A stretch of DNA of 23,229 bases from an uncultured Peptococcaceae bacterium (GTDB lineage: Bacteria; Bacillota; Peptococcia; Peptococcales; Peptococcaceae), in assembly GCA_937922955.1 (NCBI GenBank), contig CALAKO010000103.1, positions 1-23,229 on the forward strand, written 5' to 3'. The translations under genes were made by a program, and so were the position numbers. The notes under the pieces were generated by a model. The model ran no database searches and had not been told where the DNA came from. It worked only from the letters and a program-made list of their open reading frames with translations. This document shows, one piece after another, positions 6,480 to 14,145 of this stretch. How positions within the stretch are numbered: the first letter of the stretch is position 1; every line of letters begins with the position of its first letter.

Positions 6480-9329
6480 ATGACATTCAAACGAATACTG
6501 AGCGGCTTTTTAGCCACACTTCTTATTGCCAGCGCAGTTCCTACGCCAGCTTTTGCGGACACACCGAAGGAAAGTCCTGTAGCCGCTTATATAGACGAAA
6601 GTGCCATCAATCCAGAGTATCAGGAATGGGTTGAAAATGGGCAGCAAGGCCTTGCGCCTTCGACCCAGGATTTTTCCTACCTCGCTGAAAGCTACGCTAA
6701 TCTTGTTGGCAGCGCAGCAACGGCCACAAACCGCGGCGCTCTGCCATCCAGTTACGACCTGCGTGATTACGGACGAGTGGATCCCGTTGTTGACCAGGGC
6801 GATCTCGGCGTTTGCTGGGCCATTGCAGCTGCCTCTGCCGCTTCCGGCAGCATCAGCGATCAATTCCCGCAGCTGTCCCTTTCGGCCATGCATACCGCCT
6901 GGTTCTGTTATCATGGCAGCGAAGAAGAAGAATTTGCGCCTTTGGTCAAGCCCTATCTCGCCGGCGGCAACGACAGCCGTGCCGTAGGCACGCTGGCAGC
7001 CTGGAAAGGGCCGGTCACCAGCGACAAAGCGCCGTTCCTTGGCGACCAGCAGCCACAGCTTGATGAAAGCCTGCGCTACACCGCCGATTTCCACCTGCAA
7101 GATGCCTATTACATGCCAACAGGCATCTACAGCGAAAAGACAAACGACAGTGTTTCTGTAGAAATCACCAAGCAATTGCTGATGACCGTCGGTCCTGTCA
7201 GCACCAACTACTACTCCCATGGACTGACCAGCTACAATCCCAACACTTACGCCGTCTACAACAGTGTGCCTCGTGCTTCCGACCACGCCGTGCTCATTGT
7301 CGGCTGGGACGACAACTTCCCAAAAGAAAACTTTGTCAGCGGCAATCAGCCAGAAAACGATGGAGCCTGGCTGGTGCGCAACAGCTGGGGCACTGACTGG
7401 GGGGACGACGGCTATTTCTGGCTGTCCTATGAAGATAAAACCCTGGACTGCGGCAACGCGTACTTGCTGGAAGAAGCCGACAACTACGCAAACAACTATC
7501 AGTACGACACCACCGGCTGGTCGTTTTCACTAGCCACCAGCGCTTACAATCCGACCACCGGCACAGCCGCCAATATTTTCACGGCGGAAGGCGACGAGCA
7601 GCTGGAAGCAGTATCCTTCTATACCACCGATGTCGGCACACGTTATCACATTTCCGTGTACACCGGCGTTGAAGAAGGTCAACCAACATCGGGCACCTGT
7701 GCGCTCTCTGAACAAAGCGGCCGCGAAGATTATGCTGGTTATCATACGATTGAACTGAATCAGCCAGTGGCCCTTGAAAAAGGAGAACGTTTCAGCATTG
7801 TCGTTACCTTTGAAAATCCAACTTATCGCATGCCGATCCCAATTGAATGGTGCCCAATGCCATCAAGCAATTATGTTCCTGTTCACATGGGCAACGGCGG
7901 TGAAAGTTACGTGCTTTCCAACGACACTTGGTACGACGTTGCAGGCAGCACCCATGGCAACGACTACTACATCACCAACGTCTGCATTAAAGGGTTTACC
8001 AACCCGCTGCCAAAGTCCGGCTCCGCCATTTCCACCGTGCGTTTTTCTGAAATGGAAGGTCCTGTTGCAGAAGGTACCCAGTTATCACTGAGTACTGATG
8101 ATGGCTCCGACATTTATTGGAGCGCCGACGGTTCCAGCTACCAGCTTTACACTGGACCAATCGCGCTCGATGGTCTGGACAGCGCCGGCGACCAAGTCAC
8201 CATCCGCGCCTATGCGGAAAAAGAGGACCAACGGGGCAACACCTCCAGCAAAACTTACACCCGAGCTGAAGCACAGCTTTCAGATCTGGCCATCAAATAC
8301 GGCAACAAGATTCAACATTTTGACGTCAGCCAAAGCGCTCAATCCATCACCCTGCCAATTGAGGCCGAAAGCGTGCAAGTGATGGGACAAAGCAGTGATA
8401 CCATCACCATCAACGGACAAAACGTTGCCTCTGGTGAATGGAGCGCCCCTGTGGCCTTATCCATCGGCGAAACAGCCAGCATCAATGTCACTCTCAGCGG
8501 AAGCGGCAAAAGTGACACCACCACCTTGCTCAACATCACACGCAGCACAGGCTCCACGCCAGGGGTCGATGATGGACCGCTCTACCCAATCTTATTGGAT
8601 GAAAAACCAGACCACGGCAGCTTGTTGATGTCACCAACCCAAGCCTCCAAAGGCAGCATCGTCACCCTCACCGTGAAACCCGATAACGGATATACCCTGG
8701 ACGACCTAACGGTCACAACGGAGAACAACCGCAAAATTGAAATTCGCGCCCAAGGCAACGGACAATACACCTTCACCATGCCAGATGGTGCCGTGACTGT
8801 GAATATTCATTTCGCTGAAACCACCGCCGACAGCCTGCCTTTTGACGACGTGTTCACCAGCGACTGGTTCTACGATCCTGTGCACTACGTCTACAAACAC
8901 AACCTCATGGTCGGTACCAGCGACACCCGCTTTGAACCACAAAGCAACGTCACCCGTGCCATGATCTGGGCCGTACTGGCCCGTCAGTCTGGTGCTGAGA
9001 TCGATAGCACCGACGGAGAATGGTACAGCGGCGTGCAAAAATGGGCCGTCGCAAACGACATTACCGATGGTCTGCGGCCAAACGACAGCGTCAGCCGCGA
9101 AGAACTCATCACCATGATCCATCGCTACAAAGGCAAACCGGCAGCCAGCACGGATCTCTCTGCCTACAGCGATGCCGATACCATCTCAGAATGGGCCACC
9201 GACGCCATGATCTGGGGCATCGAAACAGGCCTCATTGCCGGTCTTTCCGAGACCACTCTTGGTCCACGCTCCGGCGCCACCCGCGCCCAGCTTGCCACCA
9301 TCCTCATGCGCTTCGATAAAATGGCATAA
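6480..9329 (+). CDS. Secreted papain-like (C1) protease with SLH cell-wall anchor
   Basis: A 949-residue exported protein. The ATG at 6480 follows GGGAGGGG and begins a signal peptide (MTFKRILSGF, hydrophobic core, cleavage near AFA-DT at about 26). The C1 protease domain shows Gln106 and Cys112 in QGDLGVCWA, His269 in SDHAVLIVGW and Asn301 in VRNSWGTDWG, so all catalytic residues are present. A lectin-like beta domain of the sort that follows bacterial C1 proteases comes next (about 320-515). It is followed by a chitobiase-C-terminal-like sandwich (about 530-600), a cadherin-like beta-sandwich (about 605-690), a bacterial beta repeat ending in YTFTMPDGAVTV, and three SLH repeats (about 788-948). 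SLH repeats bind secondary wall polymers, so the enzyme should sit on the cell surface. Substrate is unknown; peptide scavenging or surface-protein processing are guesses. Confidence 0.92.
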   Translation: MTFKRILSGFLATLLIASAVPTPAFADTPKESPVAAYIDESAINPEYQEWVENGQQGLAPSTQDFSYLAESYANLVGSAATATNRGALPSSYDLRDYGRVDPVVDQGDLGVCWAIAAASAASGSISDQFPQLSLSAMHTAWFCYHGSEEEEFAPLVKPYLAGGNDSRAVGTLAAWKGPVTSDKAPFLGDQQPQLDESLRYTADFHLQDAYYMPTGIYSEKTNDSVSVEITKQLLMTVGPVSTNYYSHGLTSYNPNTYAVYNSVPRASDHAVLIVGWDDNFPKENFVSGNQPENDGAWLVRNSWGTDWGDDGYFWLSYEDKTLDCGNAYLLEEADNYANNYQYDTTGWSFSLATSAYNPTTGTAANIFTAEGDEQLEAVSFYTTDVGTRYHISVYTGVEEGQPTSGTCALSEQSGREDYAGYHTIELNQPVALEKGERFSIVVTFENPTYRMPIPIEWCPMPSSNYVPVHMGNGGESYVLSNDTWYDVAGSTHGNDYYITNVCIKGFTNPLPKSGSAISTVRFSEMEGPVAEGTQLSLSTDDGSDIYWSADGSSYQLYTGPIALDGLDSAGDQVTIRAYAEKEDQRGNTSSKTYTRAEAQLSDLAIKYGNKIQHFDVSQSAQSITLPIEAESVQVMGQSSDTITINGQNVASGEWSAPVALSIGETASINVTLSGSGKSDTTTLLNITRSTGSTPGVDDGPLYPILLDEKPDHGSLLMSPTQASKGSIVTLTVKPDNGYTLDDLTVTTENNRKIEIRAQGNGQYTFTMPDGAVTVNIHFAETTADSLPFDDVFTSDWFYDPVHYVYKHNLMVGTSDTRFEPQSNVTRAMIWAVLARQSGAEIDSTDGEWYSGVQKWAVANDITDGLRPNDSVSREELITMIHRYKGKPAASTDLSAYSDADTISEWATDAMIWGIETGLIAGLSETTLGPRSGATRAQLATILMRFDKMA

Positions 9330-9330
9330 T

Positions 9331-9368
9331 AAAACAGCGCCCCTTCCGTTCACGCGAAAGGGGCGCTG
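9331..9368. terminator. Hairpin terminator between convergent genes
   Basis: A 14-bp stem (CAGCGCCCCTTCCG with one mismatch, 9335-9348 and 9355-9368). On the minus strand it is followed by TTTTATTATG, making a good terminator for the 9376-9639 gene. On the plus strand the T tract is poor, so termination of the protease gene is less certain. Confidence 0.75.
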
Positions 9369-9375
9369 CTGCGTT

Positions 9376-9639
9376 TCATCCAATGTATTTTTTTATAATG
9401 GCACGGCTGGCGTCGTTGGCACTGTAATACACACGAAGGTCGTCTTTATCATCAAGTTCATATCCAGCTTCTTCAAGCAAGCCATTTTTCTCGGCGGTCA
9501 TCAGCGCCTCCGTCACAGCAGTTTTCCGCAGCGCACGAAAATGGCCGTAATCCGGCTGAAGAGCGGCAATGACATCGTCGGCACAAGCGCGCTCCACTTC
9601 CGTAAAATAGAGCAAGATGGCGTAATTAAGCGGTTTCAT
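9376..9639 (-). CDS. Small winged-helix-like protein, 87 aa, coupled to transporter
   Basis: An 87-residue soluble protein beginning MKPLNYAILLYFTEVERACA, with a C-terminal LRVYYSANDASRAIIKKYI. The predicted helix-rich start, the LMTAEKNGLLEEAGYELDDK stretch and the tyrosine-containing beta-like end suggest a small winged-helix fold, but this is inferred from pattern only. The start is well supported by AAGGAGAG seven bases before the ATG. The gene overlaps the end of the DMT transporter gene by 14 bases, so the two are translated from one message. It may be a regulator or partner of the transporter. I recall similar short Firmicutes proteins but no established function. Confidence 0.68.
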   Translation of the reverse strand: MKPLNYAILLYFTEVERACADDVIAALQPDYGHFRALRKTAVTEALMTAEKNGLLEEAGYELDDKDDLRVYYSANDASRAIIKKYIG

Positions 9640-10711
9640 GGGATTTCTCTCCTTTTTTGAGCAAATCCAGCGGATTCATGGCGATAAGGAAGATGCCGAT
9701 GACCATGACCACCGCCGCTGCCCAACCAATCGGCGGAATCGTCCAGCCCTCCTGGCCGACGATCAGCCCCAGGATGATCCAGCAAAAGAACGGCCCCCAA
9801 AACGAATAGGTGCCGCTGACCGCCATGCCCAACGCTGCACCGCACATGCTATTACCCTTGTACCAAAGGCTGTACGCAAACATTGCAAAGAAGCCGCTGG
9901 CCACAAAAGCTGCCAGTGATGGCCCATCGGCAAGAGCGGCTCCCAGCAGCTGCCACGCATACGTCGCCCCCTCGCCGCCTGCCACGCTGAGCAGCGGCAG
10001 CACCAGCAAAAGATTCGAAAACCCTGCAACAAGCTGACGAATGGTGATGCCCACCTGGTAATCGACCATGGCGGTGCTATAGCCAGCAATGCAGCCTTCC
10101 AGGCCCCATCCCAGTGCGGCAATGAAAGCCATGACCACACCGACAAACATCCCCTCTGGCGCATCGCCGCCCAAGCTGGTGCCAGCGATCATCATGCTCG
10201 CAGCAAAGCAAACAGCAATGCCCACCAGCATCCGAACAGTCAGCTTTTGTTTATAAAGCGCCCAGGCCAAAATGGCACCAATGGCCGGATTCAACGCCGA
10301 GATAGGAATCACAATGCTGCCTGCCTTCTGCAAAGCAATGACGTACGCCGTACCGGCAATTGGGCCGCCAAGCAGCGCCGCCAGAAAGATCATGCGTCCA
10401 GGCTTCGACGCCAAACTGCGAAAAAAATCACCCAGTTTCCCTTGCAGTGCACTAAGGCCCAAACTCCAAACAGCACTGAAGCTATACATCAAGGCACTGC
10501 CCAGCGCACTGACAATGTACGTAAGCGCAAAAACAGACAATGCACCAGCAGCCCACGTCGCCCACACACCACTGCTCATGCCTAAATTCAAAAAAGCTGT
10601 AAACAAACCATAAGAAACGCCAGACAGACTGGCAATCGTCACGCCTTTACGGAAAAATCGCCGCTCCATGGCACGCTTTACCGCAAGCGCCTGTTGTTGT
10701 CGTTCATCCAT
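9626..10711 (-). CDS. DMT-superfamily (EamA) transporter
   Basis: An integral membrane protein of 361 residues with about ten hydrophobic segments in two EamA-type halves. The first half carries GGPIAGTAYVIALQKAGS and ISALNPAIGAILAWALYKQK; the second carries GWGLEGCIAGYS and the C-terminal GWAAAVVMVIGIFLIAMNPL. Members export amino acids, nucleosides, sugars or other metabolites. The ATG at 10711 is chosen because AAGGAGA lies eight bases upstream; an in-frame ATG at 10756 lacks one and would add 15 polar residues. A TATAAT (-10) on the minus strand at 10771-10776 suggests its own promoter after the microcompartment operon terminator. The position next to the choline operon is suggestive, but a role with choline or trimethylamine is not shown by sequence. 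Confidence 0.85.
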   Translation of the reverse strand: MDERQQQALAVKRAMERRFFRKGVTIASLSGVSYGLFTAFLNLGMSSGVWATWAAGALSVFALTYIVSALGSALMYSFSAVWSLGLSALQGKLGDFFRSLASKPGRMIFLAALLGGPIAGTAYVIALQKAGSIVIPISALNPAIGAILAWALYKQKLTVRMLVGIAVCFAASMMIAGTSLGGDAPEGMFVGVVMAFIAALGWGLEGCIAGYSTAMVDYQVGITIRQLVAGFSNLLLVLPLLSVAGGEGATYAWQLLGAALADGPSLAAFVASGFFAMFAYSLWYKGNSMCGAALGMAVSGTYSFWGPFFCWIILGLIVGQEGWTIPPIGWAAAVVMVIGIFLIAMNPLDLLKKGEKSHETA

Positions 10712-10830
10712 ATGAAACGTCTCCTTTTCATGATCGGTGACTGAAATATTATCCAACAGCCATGGCTCCTATTATATACGAAGCACCACCGGCGATGCAC
10801 GAAAAATCGCCATCCCTCGCCTGATTTAAC

Positions 10831-10867
10831 AAAAACAGCGCCGCCTGAACACAGGGGCGCTGTTTTT
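10831..10867. terminator. Terminator of the choline microcompartment operon
   Basis: AAAAACAGCGCC on the left pairs with GGCGCTGTTTTT on the right, with a short imperfect inner part and an AACA loop. It lies about 33 bases past the stop of the last shell gene and ends in T runs on both strands. Confidence 0.85.
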
Positions 10868-10899
10868 GCTAAATGGCAACCGCCATTTTCGAGGTTTTA

Positions 10900-11178
10900 T
10901 TACTTCTGTGGGAGAATGTCTTCCACTTCTGCGTGTGGACGTGGGATAACGTGTACGGAGAGCAGTTCACCAACACGCTGTGCAGCAGCAGCGCCAGCAT
11001 CAGTAGCAGCCTTTACAGCACCAACATCGCCGCGTACCATAACGGTAACGAGACCGCCGCCAACAAATTCTTTACCAATGAGGGTAACGTTTGCAGCTTT
11101 AACCATTGCATCAGCTGCTTCAATAGCGCCTACTAAACCTTTGGTTTCGATCATACCGAGTGCTTCATTCTTAGTCAT
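10900..11178 (-). CDS. Canonical hexameric BMC shell protein (BMC-H)
   Basis: A 92-residue shell subunit of the PduA/EutM type. It opens with EALGMIETKGLVGAIEAADA, contains GGGLVTVMVRGDVGAVKAATDAG, and ends after VIPRPHAEVEDILP, a full single BMC domain with little extra. Such proteins tile as hexamers into the facets of the compartment, with central pores for small metabolites. It is the last gene of the operon. It has the strong ribosome binding site AGGAGGAAATCAAA before the ATG and is separated from pduL by a 42-base AT-rich gap that contains a possible promoter. This fits the need for many copies of the main shell protein. Confidence 0.96.
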   Translation of the reverse strand: MTKNEALGMIETKGLVGAIEAADAMVKAANVTLIGKEFVGGGLVTVMVRGDVGAVKAATDAGAAAAQRVGELLSVHVIPRPHAEVEDILPQK

Positions 11179-11203
11179 TTTGATTTCCTCCTAAAATGTG
11201 TTG

Positions 11204-11231
11204 ATTTTATATGCTTTTATTTACTTAACAA
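11204..11231 (-). promoter_or_regulatory. Possible internal promoter before the last shell gene
   Basis: On the minus strand TTGTTA (11226-11231), 16 bases, then TAAAAT (11204-11209), about 25 bases before the BMC-H start. It lies in the longest gap inside the operon. Matches to consensus are 4/6 and 5/6, so chance is possible in AT-rich DNA. Confidence 0.35.
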
Positions 11232-11886
11232 TTGTAACGGTGGTGGCAGAGGTTACGCCCATGGCATTGGCCTCTTCCATATCGAGGTGGCATTCCAGCT
11301 GAGAGCTTGTGGTCACACGAATGGCCACCTTGCTGTAGATGCCGCCGCGCAAGCCGTCCACCTTGATGCACACCAGCTGGCCATCCTGCACGCCGAAACG
11401 CTGTGCATCGGCTGGTGCCATGTGAATATGACGCTGAGCAGCAATGACGCCCTGCGCCGTTTGTACGGAGCCTTTCGGCCCAACAATCGTGAGTCCTGGA
11501 GTTCCCTGCAGATCGCCGGACAGCTTGACCGGCACCTTCACGCCAAGCTTGAAGGCATCGCCCGCCAAGAGCTCGATCTGAGTTTGGCTGCGTGCTGGCC
11601 CCAGCACACGCACCTTTTCAATGGCGCCCTTTGGTCCGCAAAGGGTCACGGTCTCTTTGCAGGCAAACTGCCCAGGCTGAGACAGGTCCTTCATTGGCGT
11701 CAGCTGATAGCCGACACCGAAAAGACGTTCCACATCGTTCTGAGACAGATGAATGTGGCGGTTGGAGATGCCCACTGGAATCTCATCGCTACTGGCTCCC
11801 GTTGAAGAAGCCGTTGGTTCTTTTGCAGCCGCCTGCACCGCCGCCAGCAGCGCTTCTAAAATGGCTTCGTATTCCTTACTGGCCAT
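11221..11886 (-). CDS. pduL: PduL-type phosphotransacylase
   Basis: A 221-residue zinc enzyme that converts acetyl-CoA and phosphate to acetyl phosphate and CoA, recycling CoA inside the compartment. The two PduL halves are visible: ISNRHIHLS (41-49) and AAQRHIHMAP carry the metal-binding histidines, and ECHLDMEEANAMG near the C-terminus is another conserved block. The first 20 residues (EYEAILEALLAAVQAA) form an amphipathic helix followed by a Ser/Thr/Ala linker, which fits an N-terminal encapsulation peptide. AGGTGA precedes the ATG, overlapping the end of the dehydrogenase gene. The equivalent gene in E. coli 536 choline loci is called cutH. Confidence 0.95.
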   Translation of the reverse strand: MASKEYEAILEALLAAVQAAAKEPTASSTGASSDEIPVGISNRHIHLSQNDVERLFGVGYQLTPMKDLSQPGQFACKETVTLCGPKGAIEKVRVLGPARSQTQIELLAGDAFKLGVKVPVKLSGDLQGTPGLTIVGPKGSVQTAQGVIAAQRHIHMAPADAQRFGVQDGQLVCIKVDGLRGGIYSKVAIRVTTSSQLECHLDMEEANAMGVTSATTVTIVK

Positions 11887-11888
11887 GA

Positions 11889-13499
11889 TTATTCACCTCG
11901 CAATGCTTTTGCAAGCATGTTGATGATGTCGTTCAGCTGCTCTGCATCGATTGGCTGATCGCTGACCTTCGCGCCGTTGCAGCAACCGCTGGTGCTTGCG
12001 CCACTCTGGTACTGTTCCGGAGTGAGGTACTGGCCGGTGGTGCTGCAGCCACAGCTGGATGTTGGTGCAGCGGCATTGATGCCATAAGCGCCAGGAATCT
12101 GTGCCAGTTCTGGATGGTTGAAGGTTGGGTCGTCGGCCGCCATGGTTGCGCAAGCTTTCTGACCAAACGCTACCTTCTTAATATTGATCAGGTTCATTGG
12201 GCTGACGTTTTCTGAAGTGGAACTGCCGCCCCAGGTACCACAGCCAAGAGTGAAGGATGGGAAGAGACCAGTGCTGCCACCCGTGCCGCCCATGCTGCCG
12301 CCGGTATTAACAAGAATACGGGACGCTGGCTTGCGGGTGAATTCGAGGATGATGTTTCTGTCTTCGGTATGCAGGCTCATGGTGTGGCCAATACCGTTCT
12401 GCAGCAGCTGAATGCTGAGATCGCAAGCTTCGTGCCAATCTTTCACCACATAGAATGCCAACACGGTGGTCAGCTTTTCATAGGAAAGCGGATAGCCTTC
12501 GCCAACGCCGCCCTGAGGCCCAATCAGTACGGTGGTGTTCGCTGGGATGGAGATGCCGGCTGCACTGGCGATGACCTGAGGGGAACGGCCAACGAATTTT
12601 GCATTCATAGCGTGGCCATTCTTGAAGAGCAGCTTGCAAACCTTTTCGGTTTCTTCGGTGCTCATAAAGTAAGCGCCCTGGTTCTTCAGTTCAGCGATAA
12701 CGGTGTCCTTGTTGCATTCTTCGCAGATGATGGACTGCTCAGATGCACAGATGGTGCCATAGTCAAAGGTCTTGCTGGCGATGATGTTGGTCACGGCCTG
12801 CTTGATGTTAGCGGTGCGTTCGATGTACGCTGGAGAGTTCCCAGCACCAACGCCCAACGCTGGCTTGCCGGCGCTGTATGCCGCCTTGACCATGCCTGGA
12901 CCACCGGTAGCGATGATCATCTTGACTTCGTTGCAATGCATCAGCTCGTTGGTGGCTGGCATAGACGTCATGGTGATGCAGCCAATGGTGTTTTCCGGAG
13001 CACCAGCTTCCACTGCTGCCTGTGCCATCAGCTCAGCGGCACGAGAGGTGCACTTCACAGCCGATGGATGTGGAGAGAAAACAATGGCGTTTCTGGATTT
13101 CACCGCGATGATGGATTTGAAGATGGCGGTTGAGGTTGGGTTGGTGGATGGAACAATCCCCATCAAAAGCCCAACCGGGTCGGCCACGTCCATGGTGCCG
13201 GCCACTGGGTCTTCGTTGATGACGCCAACGGTCTTCATATCTTTGATGGCGTCGTACAGAAGGGTCGATGCCATGTGGTTTTTGTAGGTCTTATCGGCCA
13301 CTTTCCCAAAACCTGTTTCTTCCACGGCCATTTGTGCCAGAGAAACCGCGTTTTCTTCGGCCACGCGAACCATATTGCGAATGATTCGGTCAATTTGTTC
13401 TTCGGTATAGGTTGCCAGTCGTTCTGTCGCGATCTGACCCTTTCTGGCCAGATTTCTGACTTCCTGTACCGATCGTAAATCGTAATCCATGTTTTCCAT
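11889..13499 (-). CDS. cutF: CoA-acylating acetaldehyde dehydrogenase of the choline compartment
   Basis: Converts acetaldehyde released from choline into acetyl-CoA with NAD+. It belongs to the EutE/PduP/CutF branch of the aldehyde dehydrogenases. The catalytic Cys251 is in GTICASEQS, and GIVPSTNPTST and VGAGNSPAYI are typical of the acylating branch. The core ends near residue 475. It is followed by a Cys-rich linker (Cys483, 485, 506 and 507) and a final amphipathic helix (QPIDAEQLNDIINMLAKAL) that looks like a C-terminal encapsulation peptide. AAAGGAGG precedes the ATG by 11 bases. The symbol follows usage in E. coli 536 choline loci. No alcohol dehydrogenase for reoxidising NADH is visible in the window. 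Confidence 0.94.
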   Translation of the reverse strand: MENMDYDLRSVQEVRNLARKGQIATERLATYTEEQIDRIIRNMVRVAEENAVSLAQMAVEETGFGKVADKTYKNHMASTLLYDAIKDMKTVGVINEDPVAGTMDVADPVGLLMGIVPSTNPTSTAIFKSIIAVKSRNAIVFSPHPSAVKCTSRAAELMAQAAVEAGAPENTIGCITMTSMPATNELMHCNEVKMIIATGGPGMVKAAYSAGKPALGVGAGNSPAYIERTANIKQAVTNIIASKTFDYGTICASEQSIICEECNKDTVIAELKNQGAYFMSTEETEKVCKLLFKNGHAMNAKFVGRSPQVIASAAGISIPANTTVLIGPQGGVGEGYPLSYEKLTTVLAFYVVKDWHEACDLSIQLLQNGIGHTMSLHTEDRNIILEFTRKPASRILVNTGGSMGGTGGSTGLFPSFTLGCGTWGGSSTSENVSPMNLINIKKVAFGQKACATMAADDPTFNHPELAQIPGAYGINAAAPTSSCGCSTTGQYLTPEQYQSGASTSGCCNGAKVSDQPIDAEQLNDIINMLAKALRGE

Positions 13500-13526
13500 A
13501 GGATCTACAACCTCCTTTAAATGTTA

Positions 13527-14123
13527 CTATTTATGTTCATAATGGCTTGTCAAAGCCGACAATAATTTCTCTTTGTTCGCTTTAGAGAGCGCCGTTCCCG
13601 CCAAGGTTAGGCGATCGTATTCACGCGCCAGACGTCGCAGGGTTGCCACACGGCACTGCTTCAGCGCCTGCATCACAGCCTCAAGGCCGTGCACCTCCAC
13701 CATGCGGTCGACGGTGTCTTTGCTCAGGCTTCCAGCGGTCACCTTCAACGGCTCTGGTGCGTCCGTCTCAACGGCGTTTGTGGTCTCATTTAAACCTTGC
13801 CTGGGACAGTCTCCCTGTTCCTGAGCGGCGCGCTGTTCGATCAGCGGAACCGCGTTGACGATGGTTTCGCCCACTTCTGGATGTGGTCGTGGGATCACAT
13901 GCTGCGTCACCAGTGCGCGCTCGCCCAAACGGGAAGCCGCAGCCGCGCCAGCATCCACCGATGCTTTGACAGCAGCCACGTCGCCGGTCACGGTAATGGT
14001 AACCAGACCGCCTTTGACGAACGTTCTTTCCAGAAGCCGCACTTCCGCCGCTTTCAGCATGGCGTCGGCTGCTTCGATGGCTGGAACCAATCCGTAGGTT
14101 TCAATCATTCCTAATGCTTCCAT
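13527..14123 (-). CDS. BMC-H shell protein with ~110-residue C-terminal extension
   Basis: Residues 1-88 form a complete BMC domain (MEALGMIETYGLVPAIEAAD, then GGLVTITVTGDVAAVKASVDAG and HVIPRPHPEVGE) close to the canonical shell protein at 10900-11178. A low-complexity linker (about 95-125, containing ETTNAVETDAPEPL) follows, then a helical domain of about 70 residues. Its end, CRVATLRRLAREYDRLTLAG then ALSKANKEKLLSAL, looks like a small SAP- or Rho-N-like helical motif. Extended BMC-H proteins occur in choline and other loci, but the role of this tail is not known to me. It could dock cargo on the inner face or bind something outside. AAGGAGGA precedes the ATG. Confidence 0.9.
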   Translation of the reverse strand: MEALGMIETYGLVPAIEAADAMLKAAEVRLLERTFVKGGLVTITVTGDVAAVKASVDAGAAAASRLGERALVTQHVIPRPHPEVGETIVNAVPLIEQRAAQEQGDCPRQGLNETTNAVETDAPEPLKVTAGSLSKDTVDRMVEVHGLEAVMQALKQCRVATLRRLAREYDRLTLAGTALSKANKEKLLSALTSHYEHK

Positions 14124-14145
14124 GATGTTCCTCCTTCATCAACAC

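Noticed and set aside
10712..10756. Longer N-terminus for the DMT transporter
   Set aside because: The ATG at 10711 has AAGGAGA at proper spacing. The longer version lacks such a site and adds only polar residues.
9331..10867. Similar cores (CAGCGCC and GGGGCGCTG) in the two terminators at 9331-9368 and 10831-10867
   Set aside because: The likeness is limited to a GC-rich stem core common in terminators. It is not enough to call a repeat family.
10871..10888. A perfect 7-bp hairpin (AAATGGC/GCCATTT) between the last shell gene and the terminator
   Set aside because: Short, with no T run in either direction. Probably chance or a minor mRNA 3' structure.
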